Below, one piece after another: positions 1 through 6,937 of a DNA stretch of 15,590 bases. Position 1 is the stretch's first letter. Every line of letters starts with the position of its first letter. This DNA comes from Alphaproteobacteria bacterium (GTDB lineage Bacteria > Pseudomonadota > Alphaproteobacteria > Rs-D84), in contig JAGCRE010000095.1 of NCBI GenBank assembly GCA_017964865.1, positions 1 through 15,590 on the forward strand, given 5' to 3'. Under the pieces are notes generated by a model. That model made no database searches and was not told the origin of the DNA. It saw nothing but the letters and a program-made list of their open reading frames with translations. The translations under genes were made by a program, and so were the position numbers.

Positions 1-1
1 T

Positions 2-193
2 ACATGGGCAGAATACGAAAAAATGTATCGCGAATTATTGCAAAAACGCAATCCGTTGCAAAAGTGCGATATATCAAAACTTGATAGGATATGTTTGTTG
101 TGTACAGAAAAATCTGCAATACAATGTCATCGCAGATTAGCCGCCGAATATATTACAGCACAATTACCAGATATTGAAATTGTGCATTTATAA
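2..193 (+). CDS. DUF488 family protein, C-terminal part only
   Basis: The reading frame is open from the window edge to TAA at 191-193 and gives the last 63 residues of a protein whose start lies outside the window. It carries the conserved end of the DUF488 family: a hydrophobic strand followed by LLCTEK, then CHRRLAAEYI, with the Cys-His-Arg triplet that marks this family. DUF488 proteins are small and widespread. Their biochemical role is not established, so no function is given. The gene ends about 210 bases before a tRNA-Asn fragment and 60 bases before a cluster of short repeats. It could therefore belong either to the chromosome or to an older element integrated left of this site. Family assignment is fairly sure; function is unknown. 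Confidence 0.8.
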   Translation, partial: TWAEYEKMYRELLQKRNPLQKCDISKLDRICLLCTEKSAIQCHRRLAAEYITAQLPDIEIVHL

Positions 194-252
194 AAAAAAT
201 TCCGTGCACCAATTTTTAGGGGGTGCTTTTTTGTTTGCTTTGGATACATCTA

Positions 253-364
253 GCTACACAACAACACAATTTTTTCTCTACACAATAGCTACACAACAAA
301 AATTGGCTACACGCTGGATACACGGCTACACAATTCGCAAACGCTTGATTTTTAGGGTACACAC
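253..364 (+). repeat. Cluster of GGCTACACA-like direct repeats
   Basis: Seven short same-strand repeats with core NTACAC lie at about 253, 277, 288, 306, 316, 325 and 356. The best copies read GCTACACAA or GGCTACACG; two are weaker (GGATACACG, GGTACACAC). They end 39 bases before the tRNA-Asn fragment. Short direct repeats beside an att core are what integrase arm-type binding sites look like, and that is my reading. They could also be a plain satellite. No protein-like frame runs through them. Confidence 0.5.
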
Positions 365-402
365 GATATTCATAAAAAATTTTTCTGAAATTCTGTGACC
401 TC

Positions 403-447
403 CTGTTAATCCGTATGTCACTGGTTCGAGTCCAGTTGCCCGAGCCA
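403..447 (+). pseudogene. tRNA-Asn 3' half (att-like copy 1)
   Basis: The segment starts at the anticodon loop CTGTTAA (anticodon GTT, Asn). It continues with the 3' strand of the anticodon stem, a variable loop, a perfect 5-bp T-stem with loop TTCGAGT, a 7-base acceptor strand (437-443), discriminator G444 and CCA (445-447). From memory, the first 34 bases equal the same part of E. coli tRNA-Asn. No D-arm or 5' acceptor strand lies upstream, so this is not a working tRNA. A strong terminator follows 5 bases later, as expected for a genuine tRNA gene end displaced by an insertion. Confidence 0.85.
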
Positions 448-452
448 AGATT

Positions 453-482
453 TCCGCGGGTTTCCGCGGATTTTTATTTTTT
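453..482 (+). terminator. Rho-independent terminator after tRNA-Asn fragment
   Basis: A 7-bp GC-rich stem (453-459 with 464-470, arms TCCGCGG and CCGCGGA) encloses a GTTT loop and is followed by a T-rich run from 471. It fits the native terminator of the tRNA gene whose 3' end is copy 1. Confidence 0.75.
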
Positions 483-529
483 AGCAATCTGATATTATTT
501 CCTTTTTCAGTACCTAAATACAGGCAATA

Positions 530-831
530 TTTATACTATTTTTATACCAGAATGCGTTTTTGGGGTATAAAAACCGATTTTTTTGTTTATACATTTTTAT
601 ACACAGCAGAAATCCAAGGTTTTTTGACACACTGTTTTTTTATGACATACAGAATTCTAGTCCGTGTGTCACTAGCACAAAAAACCGGATTTCTGGACTT
701 TATTTTTTGCTGACACACAGATTTTTTATACAATTTTGTTTATATCAGATCAATTTTTTGCATTTTTGGGATACATTATGTGATACAAAAACCGATTTTT
801 TGGTTATACATTTTTATACGGTTTTTATATA
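530..831 (+). repeat. TTTATAC repeat array, left end
   Basis: The heptamer TTTATAC occurs exactly at 530, 541, 586, 596, 725 and 813, and inverted at 565-571, with near matches around 804 and 824. The most frequent context is TTTTTATAC followed by AT or GG. A matching array lies at the other end of the island (6501-6817). It may be a protein-binding array, but the T-rich background weakens the case. Confidence 0.5.
561..671 (+). repeat. Degenerate direct repeat, copy A
   Basis: The copy shares an ordered set of blocks with 781-899: AAAAACCGATTTTTT, TTATACATTTTTATAC, GCAGAAATC, CACACTGTTTTTT, GACAT and TCCGTGTGTCA. It ends in an imperfect hairpin (643-650 pairing with 664-671, one G-U pair). 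The terminal TCCGTGTGTCACT differs by one base from the tRNA-Asn core sequence. Confidence 0.6.
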
Positions 832-899
832 CGGCAGAAATCTGCGGCTTCCAGCACACTGTTTTTTAAACGACATGCAGAATGCTACTCCGTATGTCA
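781..899 (+). repeat. Degenerate direct repeat, copy B
   Basis: This is the partner of 561-671, slightly longer because of a small insertion after the second TTTTTATAC block. It also ends in a hairpin (872-878 with 892-898, one G-U pair). Its terminal TCCGTATGTCA (889-899) is identical to 11 bases of the tRNA-Asn core at 410-420. Confidence 0.6.
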
Positions 900-939
900 T
901 TTTTTTAACAAATGACTGGACAATCTTCCAAAGATATGA

Positions 940-1071
940 ACAAATACACCGATCATACCAGCAAGTAAGCATGGCTCTTTCATTGCATCCAGCACAAACT
1001 TACGCAAATGGTCATATTATGGAAAATATACTGTAGAAAAACTGTTTGATAAAATTGAAATTATTGTTTAA
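940..1071 (+). pseudogene. Possible gene remnant upstream of the methyltransferase
   Basis: One frame opens after a stop at 937-939 and ends with TAA at 1069-1071. It gives about 43 residues of protein-like composition ending in NLRKWSYYGKYTVEKLFDKI. It has no start codon or ribosome site, so it looks like the C-terminal scrap of a lost gene. The family is not recognised, and chance cannot be excluded. Confidence 0.25.
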
Positions 1072-1074
1072 TAT
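1046..1074 (+). promoter_or_regulatory. Promoter of the methyltransferase gene
   Basis: TTGATA (1046-1051), a 17-base spacer and TAATAT (1069-1074) make a sigma70-type promoter. Predicted transcription start is near 1081, just ahead of the AAAGGAAAG ribosome site at about 1082-1090, leaving an 18-base leader. Confidence 0.6.
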
Positions 1075-1098
1075 AAACCCGAAAGGAAAGTTGTTTTT

Positions 1099-2667
1099 AT
1101 GTCTGCAGATAAAGTCTTTGATATCGCATCTTTTAAAGAACAAATATCTAAATATGGTTTTGTTGGTTTTTGGGACATGTTCATAAAAACCTACACGCAT
1201 AAACAACGGCCAGATTTGGAAAAACAACCAAGCAACTTGGATATTGATTTAACTAACAAAATGTTCGATATTGATAACATCGGCGAATTATATGAAATTG
1301 CACTAGAATACGTAAATAAGATATCCAAGAAAGAGTTAGGTCAATATTATACACCAACTGACACTGCCGATTTCATGGCAACAAAATTGATCAGCGTAAA
1401 TGATCCAAAGGATAATATTGCGGACGTTTGTTGTGGCACCGGAAATTTAATAATATCTGTACTGAAAAACATGCCAGTGGCACAGGCTGTTCGGCTAATC
1501 AAAAACAAACAAATTTATTTATATGATTTAGATGCAACTGCTGTTAAATTGGCTCTGATGAAAATTGCTATAATGTTTCTTGATAAAAACGATGTGGAAA
1601 CATATGGCGATATTGAACATTGTGTAAAATGCTCGATCGGTAACTTTTTGGACGACCAAATATATTTACCAACTAATTGCAATGTTATTTCCAACCCACC
1701 ATACGGTAAATTGCCAAAAGGTACCACGTTGTGGTTGGGCTGCGAAACATTCAAAACAAATGAAATGTATGCTATATTTATGGAAAAGATAGCAAAACAA
1801 GCTAAGAACGCTGTTATAATTTCACCGCAATCGTTTTTAGGCAGTAATAAATTCTCTATTCTTAGAAGCATTTTGGCAAATCGTGGTGGCACAGTATATG
1901 CTTTTGATAATGTTCCTGCATCCATATTTATGGGTAAGAAGCATGGTATATTCAATACTAATTCTGCAAATTCTGTAAGAGCGGCTATTACCATTATAAA
2001 TAATACGACCAAGGGTTTTAGGATAACACCGCTGCTAAGATTCAAAAACACCGAACGTGCAGAACTATTTACAAACCTGGACAAATTTGTTGGTAATTGT
2101 ATAAATACAAATCGCAATATTTGGTTAAAAACACCAAAGTGTTTGGAAGACCTCGTTAATTGTCTTGAAAACTCATCATGCACAGTTTCAAATATTACGA
2201 CGGACAAACAGACAGACTATAAACTGACCATTCCAACAACACCCCGATATTTTGTCACTGCTAGCCACCGAAATCTTGATCGATGCGGTTCAATAGAATT
2301 ATATGCAAAAGATAAAAAATGTTTTGATGTGTTGTATGTTTTGCTAAATTCCACTTTTTCATATTTATGGTGGCGTATTTGTGATGGTGGAATAACACTT
2401 ACTCGGGACACACTTATGCACCTACCGGTACCAGATATAACAACTGATATTTCTGACGTGGTAGACGAAGGTATTGGTTTAGAGGGTGAATGTATACACG
2501 TAAAAGCGAACGCCGGAAAAAGTAACGAAAACATCAAATTCCCCGAAGAATACAGACGGAAACTTAACCGAATTGTTTTGAATTCATTGGAAATGCCGTA
2601 TCTTGAAGACGATTTATATACGGTTCACAGTAATTCCTTAAAATTTGTACTTAAACCCTGGGCCTAA
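1099..2667 (+). CDS. N6-adenine DNA methyltransferase (Type II-like restriction-modification)
   Basis: This 522-residue protein would transfer a methyl group from S-adenosylmethionine to adenine N6 in a specific DNA site. Seen motifs: GQYYTP at 81-86, the AdoMet-binding DVCCGTGN at 109-116, and the catalytic NPPYGK at 199-204. The order motif X, I, IV fits the gamma-class N6 methylases related to HsdM. The C-terminal half (about 330-440, including NSTFSYLWWRICDGG) resembles the DNA-recognition part of single-chain enzymes, so no separate HsdS is needed and none is present. The start is ATG 1099 behind AAAGGAAAG with rather long spacing, directly below a good promoter. Its last 30 bases overlap the end of the convergent endonuclease gene. 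The likely job is to protect host DNA from that nuclease. Family is sure; recognition site is unknown. Confidence 0.9.
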   Translation: MSADKVFDIASFKEQISKYGFVGFWDMFIKTYTHKQRPDLEKQPSNLDIDLTNKMFDIDNIGELYEIALEYVNKISKKELGQYYTPTDTADFMATKLISVNDPKDNIADVCCGTGNLIISVLKNMPVAQAVRLIKNKQIYLYDLDATAVKLALMKIAIMFLDKNDVETYGDIEHCVKCSIGNFLDDQIYLPTNCNVISNPPYGKLPKGTTLWLGCETFKTNEMYAIFMEKIAKQAKNAVIISPQSFLGSNKFSILRSILANRGGTVYAFDNVPASIFMGKKHGIFNTNSANSVRAAITIINNTTKGFRITPLLRFKNTERAELFTNLDKFVGNCINTNRNIWLKTPKCLEDLVNCLENSSCTVSNITTDKQTDYKLTIPTTPRYFVTASHRNLDRCGSIELYAKDKKCFDVLYVLLNSTFSYLWWRICDGGITLTRDTLMHLPVPDITTDISDVVDEGIGLEGECIHVKANAGKSNENIKFPEEYRRKLNRIVLNSLEMPYLEDDLYTVHSNSLKFVLKPWA

Positions 2668-3228
2668 CTCTTCAAAATCATCGCCCAACAATTCATCTCT
2701 TTCTTTTGATGACATCATATCTTTCTGTTTTTTTGTAAATTTGTCATCTTTCAACGTACGAACATCATCTTGTTCTACAGTTATAATATCCAACGTTTGT
2801 ACATTTCTAATAAATTCTTTCAAATCTGCAAGCTGTTGTTCATATGACCAGCCTTTATTTTTATAGGATCTGACACGATCTCTTATCAAATGCAACACCG
2901 TCACATTTCCTGGATTATGATCCATATGCAATTCTTTACCTGCTCGTTTTCTATTTTCTACACCTTTCGCATTATTACATAAGAACTTGTGTGGCATTGT
3001 TTCCAATGTATAACCATGATCAGCCAACCGTTTTTTCGCCTGTGATGAAATTCTGGTTTTTATAAATTCCTTAGACGGTTTCTGCCAGGCGTTCACAAAC
3101 ATTGAATTTCCACCACCACCAGACACTAACATTTCTTCAAATCTGGCATCATAGTCCTCAGAAAATACGTGTAACATCAATTTCGCTGTACTTTCCAAAA
3201 TTTCTTCACTGTTTACAACTTTTGCCAT
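2638..3228 (-). CDS. Putative HNH-type restriction endonuclease
   Basis: This 196-residue protein is convergent with the methyltransferase gene and overlaps it by 30 bases tail to tail. The best motif is H101-M-D103-H104-N105-P106-G-N108 in the middle, which looks like the first strand of a beta-beta-alpha-metal (HNH) nuclease core. A glycine run (37-40) and a charged, lysine- and aspartate-rich C-terminal third flank it. The start ATG at 3226-3228 has AAGGA six to seven bases upstream. Position, size and pairing with a lone methylase suggest the cleaving half of a Type II restriction-modification system. The sequence shows the motif; the nuclease role is inference. I do not recognise a named family, and another DNA-processing role remains possible. 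It shares a 198-base divergent control region with the KAP gene. Confidence 0.6.
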   Translation of the reverse strand: MAKVVNSEEILESTAKLMLHVFSEDYDARFEEMLVSGGGGNSMFVNAWQKPSKEFIKTRISSQAKKRLADHGYTLETMPHKFLCNNAKGVENRKRAGKELHMDHNPGNVTVLHLIRDRVRSYKNKGWSYEQQLADLKEFIRNVQTLDIITVEQDDVRTLKDDKFTKKQKDMMSSKERDELLGDDFEELGPGFKYKF

Positions 3229-3315
3229 AGTAAATCCTTTTTGAAGATTTTAACAAACCAATAAAAAAATGTACAGAAAATTTTAAGTACAATGGTTTAT
3301 CAATATTGAATATTG

Positions 3316-3333
3316 CCATCTGGATTCAGATGG
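3316..3333. promoter_or_regulatory. Inverted repeat in the divergent control region
   Basis: A perfect 7-bp inverted repeat, CCATCTG and CAGATGG, is separated by GATT. It lies between the divergent endonuclease and KAP genes. It has no T-run, so it is an operator candidate rather than a terminator. Confidence 0.45.
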
Positions 3334-3338
3334 ATGTC

Positions 3339-3359
3339 TATGATATTACCTGTATCATA
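3339..3359. promoter_or_regulatory. Second inverted repeat, operator-like
   Basis: A perfect 7-bp inverted repeat, TATGATA and TATCATA, has a 7-base centre. It starts six bases after the first palindrome and lies 14 bases upstream of the KAP -35 box. The size and symmetry suit a dimeric regulator. No regulator gene is seen in the island. Confidence 0.45.
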
Positions 3360-3372
3360 ATCCTATTTTTTA

Positions 3373-3401
3373 TTGTTTTTTCAGATGAAAACGGGTATAT
3401 T
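3373..3401 (+). promoter_or_regulatory. Promoter of the KAP NTPase gene
   Basis: TTGTTT (3373-3378), a 17-base spacer and TATATT (3396-3401) are followed 18 bases later by an AAGGTGAG ribosome site and ATG 3427. Confidence 0.55.
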
Positions 3402-3426
3402 CCTAGAAAAACTATAAGGTGAGACA

Positions 3427-6400
3427 ATGAAATTTATAAAAGATGAAGAAATAGAATTAACAGATAACAATGATTTACTTAACGGACGTTCATATGCACA
3501 AGCATTACAAAATGCCATTTCTGCTGGTGCGCCAAACAAAGAAGCATTTGTAATCGGGCTTTTTGGCGAATGGGGTTCTGGCAAGTCATCTATTATTAAA
3601 ACAACACAATCTTTACTACAGAAAGATAAAAAAAACAAAATAAAGTTTATTACCTATGATGCTTGGAAATATGCTCAAGACTCTTTCCGCAGAATGTTTT
3701 TATTTCAAATACAAAAAAATCTTGGTTTTAATCGCAATTCATTGATGGAAAGGTTTTATTCTAATACTTCAGAAGATGTGAAATTTAAAACTACATTTAA
3801 TCCGACCAAATTCAAGTTCTGGGGAATTCCTGTAATATTCTTTATCATTGCTATTATATCTAACTTTTGGCAATCTGTCACGGCCCAAACAATTCAATCT
3901 GCTTCATTTTTTATATCTGCCATAACTTTATTTTTTGGCTCTTGTCATTATTTCTTTGAAAATTTAAAAATAACAAAAAACACACCGTTGCTATTTGCAC
4001 CAGAACAATTTGAAGAATGTTTTGATGAGATGATCGACTATGCACTAACTAAACGATCTTTGTTCACGCGCACTCTTAAATGGATAATTCAAGATTCAAG
4101 AAAATCAAATTTTGATAAAATAGTCATAGTAATAGACAATATTGACAGATGCGACTCTAAAACTGCTTACGAGCTATTAACGACCCTAAAAAGTTTTTTA
4201 TTGAAAAACCCAAAACTTGTTTTTGTTATCCCAACAGACGATCAAATGCTTTGTGATCATTTATCCCGTTGTTTTAATTATTCTCACCAGCTTTCAGAAA
4301 ACTTTTTTAGAAAAATTTTTAACGTGGAAATTCGTATAAAACCACTTGAAGACATCGAATTGTTTGATTTTACAAACAAATTGAATAAAAACTATGAACT
4401 TGGATTTTCTCCAGATGCAATAAACATTGTCGCAAACGAATTTGCTACAAACCCCAGACGAATAATTCAATTCTTTAATAATGTTAAACTTGAACTAGAA
4501 ATTCTCAGAAAAAAATTAACGGACACCGAACTAACACAAGCCCAAAATATAGTATGCAAACTACTTATTATCCGAGAAGAATGGCCTGCTTATTATAAAC
4601 TTATTTTGAAAAACAGCAGATTGTTAAATGCTGCCGATTTTGATAATAAAAACAACGCACTTGAGCTTAATCCAAAAGAGCTACAAACATTAAAAATATT
4701 CTTGAAACAAACTAATGCTTTTCAAATAACAAACGACGATAATTTGATAGATAAAATTATATCTAATAGCGCAGTATTTAATGAACTTCCAATCGACATT
4801 AAAAATTCAATAAAAGAATTAAACGAAACCAAATTGTCCACTTTTATATCACAGGCGGATACTAATTTGGATCTGATTGTAAATTATATTGAAGAAGAAC
4901 TGCAGAAAAATATTGTACGTCAAACATGGCAAACTTCTGTACCAAATTTCTTTAACGCCTTACTTTTGGTAAACAATATCAAAACAATCCCTGTATTCTT
5001 GAATGATAGAATACATAGGGTTATCAAACACACTATAGTTAATTTTATTATGAATTTGGATCTAAACGATGGCAATAACATAAAATTATTTGTTACGTAT
5101 TTGAATGATTTAATTTCTCAAAATAAGTGCTATCTTATAAACGAGATAAACGAGTTTTTATCGGCACATATTAAGCAAGATGCACAAATAAACCAAATAT
5201 ATTTGTGGTTATACGAACAATTGATAACAGGTATTAAAGACAAATCCGTATTCTCAAAGGATAAACAATTATTTGTAAAATGGTATACAGAATCTGAAAG
5301 CACAATAAAAGGACTAAAATTAACTGATTTGAATAATTTTGTGTCTTCGGAACTCTTATCTTATATCATAGAACAAATGGAAAAGGACAATGATGTTTTC
5401 TTGAATGATTTCGTTTATATTGGTGTGCACGTCACGATTGCAAACGAACATTTTAACAATGTATTCAAAAAACTAAATTCTTTTTATTCCTCATACACAA
5501 ACTCTGAAAACGATCTGATATCGGAACGGATCGACAAAATCATGCCTGTTTTAAGCATATTGAAAGCAAATGAAAACCTAACTGAATTGGAAACATTTGT
5601 TAAAAATATATTTACAGAATATAACAAACCAATCCGTAATAATTATTACTCAACACAAACACTAACATTTTCACTAATTAAAGATAATTTAGAAAATGAA
5701 AATTTGAGGACAAAGGTTATTAAATTATTAGCTCTTATTTATAAATCTACGAACAATCAAATTCAGACACTTCCGTATTTTAACGAAATATCAGCACAAT
5801 ACCCTGATTCTTTGGATCAAATTTTGAATACATTACGTTCAGAAAACATAGACCCAAAAAACAATATTGCACCCATAAAAAATATTGTATTAAACAAAAG
5901 CTTATTCACAGATAATTACGTGTATTGGTTAAAGCGGCTAACGGATAGAACTTACACAACTGGAGGACATGTTTTGTCCGATGAAGAATTATCAACAGAA
6001 ATCGCAAATATTATACATGAAATCGGCCAAACAGATAACGAACAAGAACGAGCTAACTTAAATGAATTATTAGACTTTATTTATGATAAGTGCGAAAAAA
6101 CCAAAGTGACTCAAGCTGTGATAGATTCACTAAAAACAGAAGGCAAAGATACTATAATCAAACTGTCAGAGACTATTCGCCCATTAACACTATCCAAAAT
6201 TTGTGAAAACATTCCAGATTATAAAGATTCAAAAGATATCTTACAATCTATCGCAATCCATGGAAATAAGGAAAACATAAAAAAACTTATGGTATTCATA
6301 CGAAGTGAAGTAGCAAAAGATGATACAAAGTCAGAAATGATCGAACTGTACAATATGATACCGCAAGATAAATTATCCAAATCAGATCAAGATAAAATGG

Positions 6401-6441
6401 AACCGTATTTACAAGAACTTGAAGTAGATCTAGAAAGTTAG
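3427..6441 (+). CDS. KAP family P-loop NTPase, membrane-associated, likely anti-phage
   Basis: This 1004-residue protein has an N-terminal KAP NTPase domain (about 15-345). Walker A is GEWGSGKS at 47-54, preceded by the typical FVIGLF strand. The family block DAWKYAQ is at 78-84, and Walker B is VIVIDNIDRCD around 233-243. Between Walker A and B are two hydrophobic helices (about 132-148 and 157-175), the membrane hairpin insertion characteristic of KAP proteins, so the enzyme probably sits at the inner face of the cytoplasmic membrane. Residues from about 350 to the end are helical, lysine- and asparagine-rich, and match nothing I recognise; they may be a sensor or effector region. Known KAP members include PifA, which excludes phage T7, and the QatA component of the Qat system. 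Its place beside a restriction-modification pair supports a defence role, which remains inference. AAGGTGAG precedes the start. Confidence 0.85.
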   Translation: MKFIKDEEIELTDNNDLLNGRSYAQALQNAISAGAPNKEAFVIGLFGEWGSGKSSIIKTTQSLLQKDKKNKIKFITYDAWKYAQDSFRRMFLFQIQKNLGFNRNSLMERFYSNTSEDVKFKTTFNPTKFKFWGIPVIFFIIAIISNFWQSVTAQTIQSASFFISAITLFFGSCHYFFENLKITKNTPLLFAPEQFEECFDEMIDYALTKRSLFTRTLKWIIQDSRKSNFDKIVIVIDNIDRCDSKTAYELLTTLKSFLLKNPKLVFVIPTDDQMLCDHLSRCFNYSHQLSENFFRKIFNVEIRIKPLEDIELFDFTNKLNKNYELGFSPDAINIVANEFATNPRRIIQFFNNVKLELEILRKKLTDTELTQAQNIVCKLLIIREEWPAYYKLILKNSRLLNAADFDNKNNALELNPKELQTLKIFLKQTNAFQITNDDNLIDKIISNSAVFNELPIDIKNSIKELNETKLSTFISQADTNLDLIVNYIEEELQKNIVRQTWQTSVPNFFNALLLVNNIKTIPVFLNDRIHRVIKHTIVNFIMNLDLNDGNNIKLFVTYLNDLISQNKCYLINEINEFLSAHIKQDAQINQIYLWLYEQLITGIKDKSVFSKDKQLFVKWYTESESTIKGLKLTDLNNFVSSELLSYIIEQMEKDNDVFLNDFVYIGVHVTIANEHFNNVFKKLNSFYSSYTNSENDLISERIDKIMPVLSILKANENLTELETFVKNIFTEYNKPIRNNYYSTQTLTFSLIKDNLENENLRTKVIKLLALIYKSTNNQIQTLPYFNEISAQYPDSLDQILNTLRSENIDPKNNIAPIKNIVLNKSLFTDNYVYWLKRLTDRTYTTGGHVLSDEELSTEIANIIHEIGQTDNEQERANLNELLDFIYDKCEKTKVTQAVIDSLKTEGKDTIIKLSETIRPLTLSKICENIPDYKDSKDILQSIAIHGNKENIKKLMVFIRSEVAKDDTKSEMIELYNMIPQDKLSKSDQDKMEPYLQELEVDLES

Positions 6442-6500
6442 ATATATTTTGGTGTCTGTTTGTTATATATGTTTATATCATATTGCTAAAGACAAATATA

Positions 6501-6817
6501 TTTATACGGCGGTTTTTATACATTCTTTATACCGGCATTTTTGGCATGAAATTATACATTTCATATACTATTTGTTTATACTGTTTTTTATACATTTTTA
6601 TACGGATTTTTTCAAATTTATACCAAGCGACTAAATTCATCATCGTAAAACTGTATCATACAATATCCCGCTGTGTCTTGGTTTTTCTGGTTTCCATGCC
6701 AAATTTTTTTATAAAAAATCTGGATTTTGAAAAATTGAAAAAATCCCGCTGAAAAAACTGGATTTAGTTGTATTAAATATCAACTAGATACAATAAGATA
6801 TAAAACAATTTTTATAC
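6501..6817 (+). repeat. TTTATAC repeat array, right end
   Basis: Exact TTTATAC copies lie at 6501, 6515, 6526, 6575, 6587, 6597, 6617 and 6811, all on the plus strand, with a near match at about 6552. It mirrors the array at 530-831 in motif, orientation and density. The two arrays bracket the cargo genes. Confidence 0.5.
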
Positions 6818-6862
6818 CAGAGATATATTTTTGAATTTTTCAGGCAAAATTTTAACTTTTCT

Positions 6863-6909
6863 AAAATCGCCACAAGCCGCTCTGGCCATGGCTTACAGCG
6901 ATTTTTTAC
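6863..6909. terminator. Terminator-like bulged hairpin near the right att copy
   Basis: AAAATCGC (6863-6870) pairs with GCGATTTT (6898-6905). An inner AAGCC/GGCTT stem is separated from it by a symmetric 3-base internal loop. A T-run follows on the plus strand, and A residues precede it for the minus strand. It could end read-through from the KAP gene. Confidence 0.45.
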
Positions 6910-6937
6910 AGACCATTTTTGACCCTTTCTGAACCAA

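Larger units (their letters stand above)
448..1045. other. AT-rich non-coding left end of the island
   Basis: No convincing complete gene is present. Open frames here are products of T-rich sequence and show no domain or ribosome site. The stretch holds a terminator (453-482), TTTATAC repeats, a degenerate direct repeat (561-671 and 781-899) and a possible gene remnant (940-1071). Confidence 0.6.
6442..6937. other. AT-rich non-coding right end of the island
   Basis: No supported gene is present. The region contains a second TTTATAC array (6501-6817) and a long bulged hairpin (6863-6905), and it runs into tRNA-Asn fragment copy 2. I see no terminator directly after the KAP gene. Confidence 0.6.

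Noticed and set aside
253..364. CRISPR-like array
   Set aside because: Units are only about 9 bases with irregular spacing of 8 to 31 bases, and there are no spacer-sized unique segments or cas genes.
174..398. 74-residue frame over the GGCTACACA repeats
   Set aside because: It starts inside the DUF488 gene end and consists of repeat-encoded Thr/Tyr/Gln runs ending at the tRNA fragment.
403..447. Functional tRNA-Asn gene
   Set aside because: No 5' acceptor strand, D-arm or 5' anticodon stem is found in the preceding 100 bases. The same holds for 6938-6982.
560..1036. 158-residue plus-strand open frame
   Set aside because: It translates the T-rich direct repeats into Phe/Tyr/Ile-rich text, has no ribosome site and no domain.
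1515..2207. 230-residue minus-strand frame inside the methyltransferase
   Set aside because: It is a shadow of a gene with clear motifs, with no ribosome site or family signal.
1099..2667. HsdM of a Type I system
   Set aside because: No HsdS or HsdR gene is nearby, and the C-terminus appears to contain its own recognition region.
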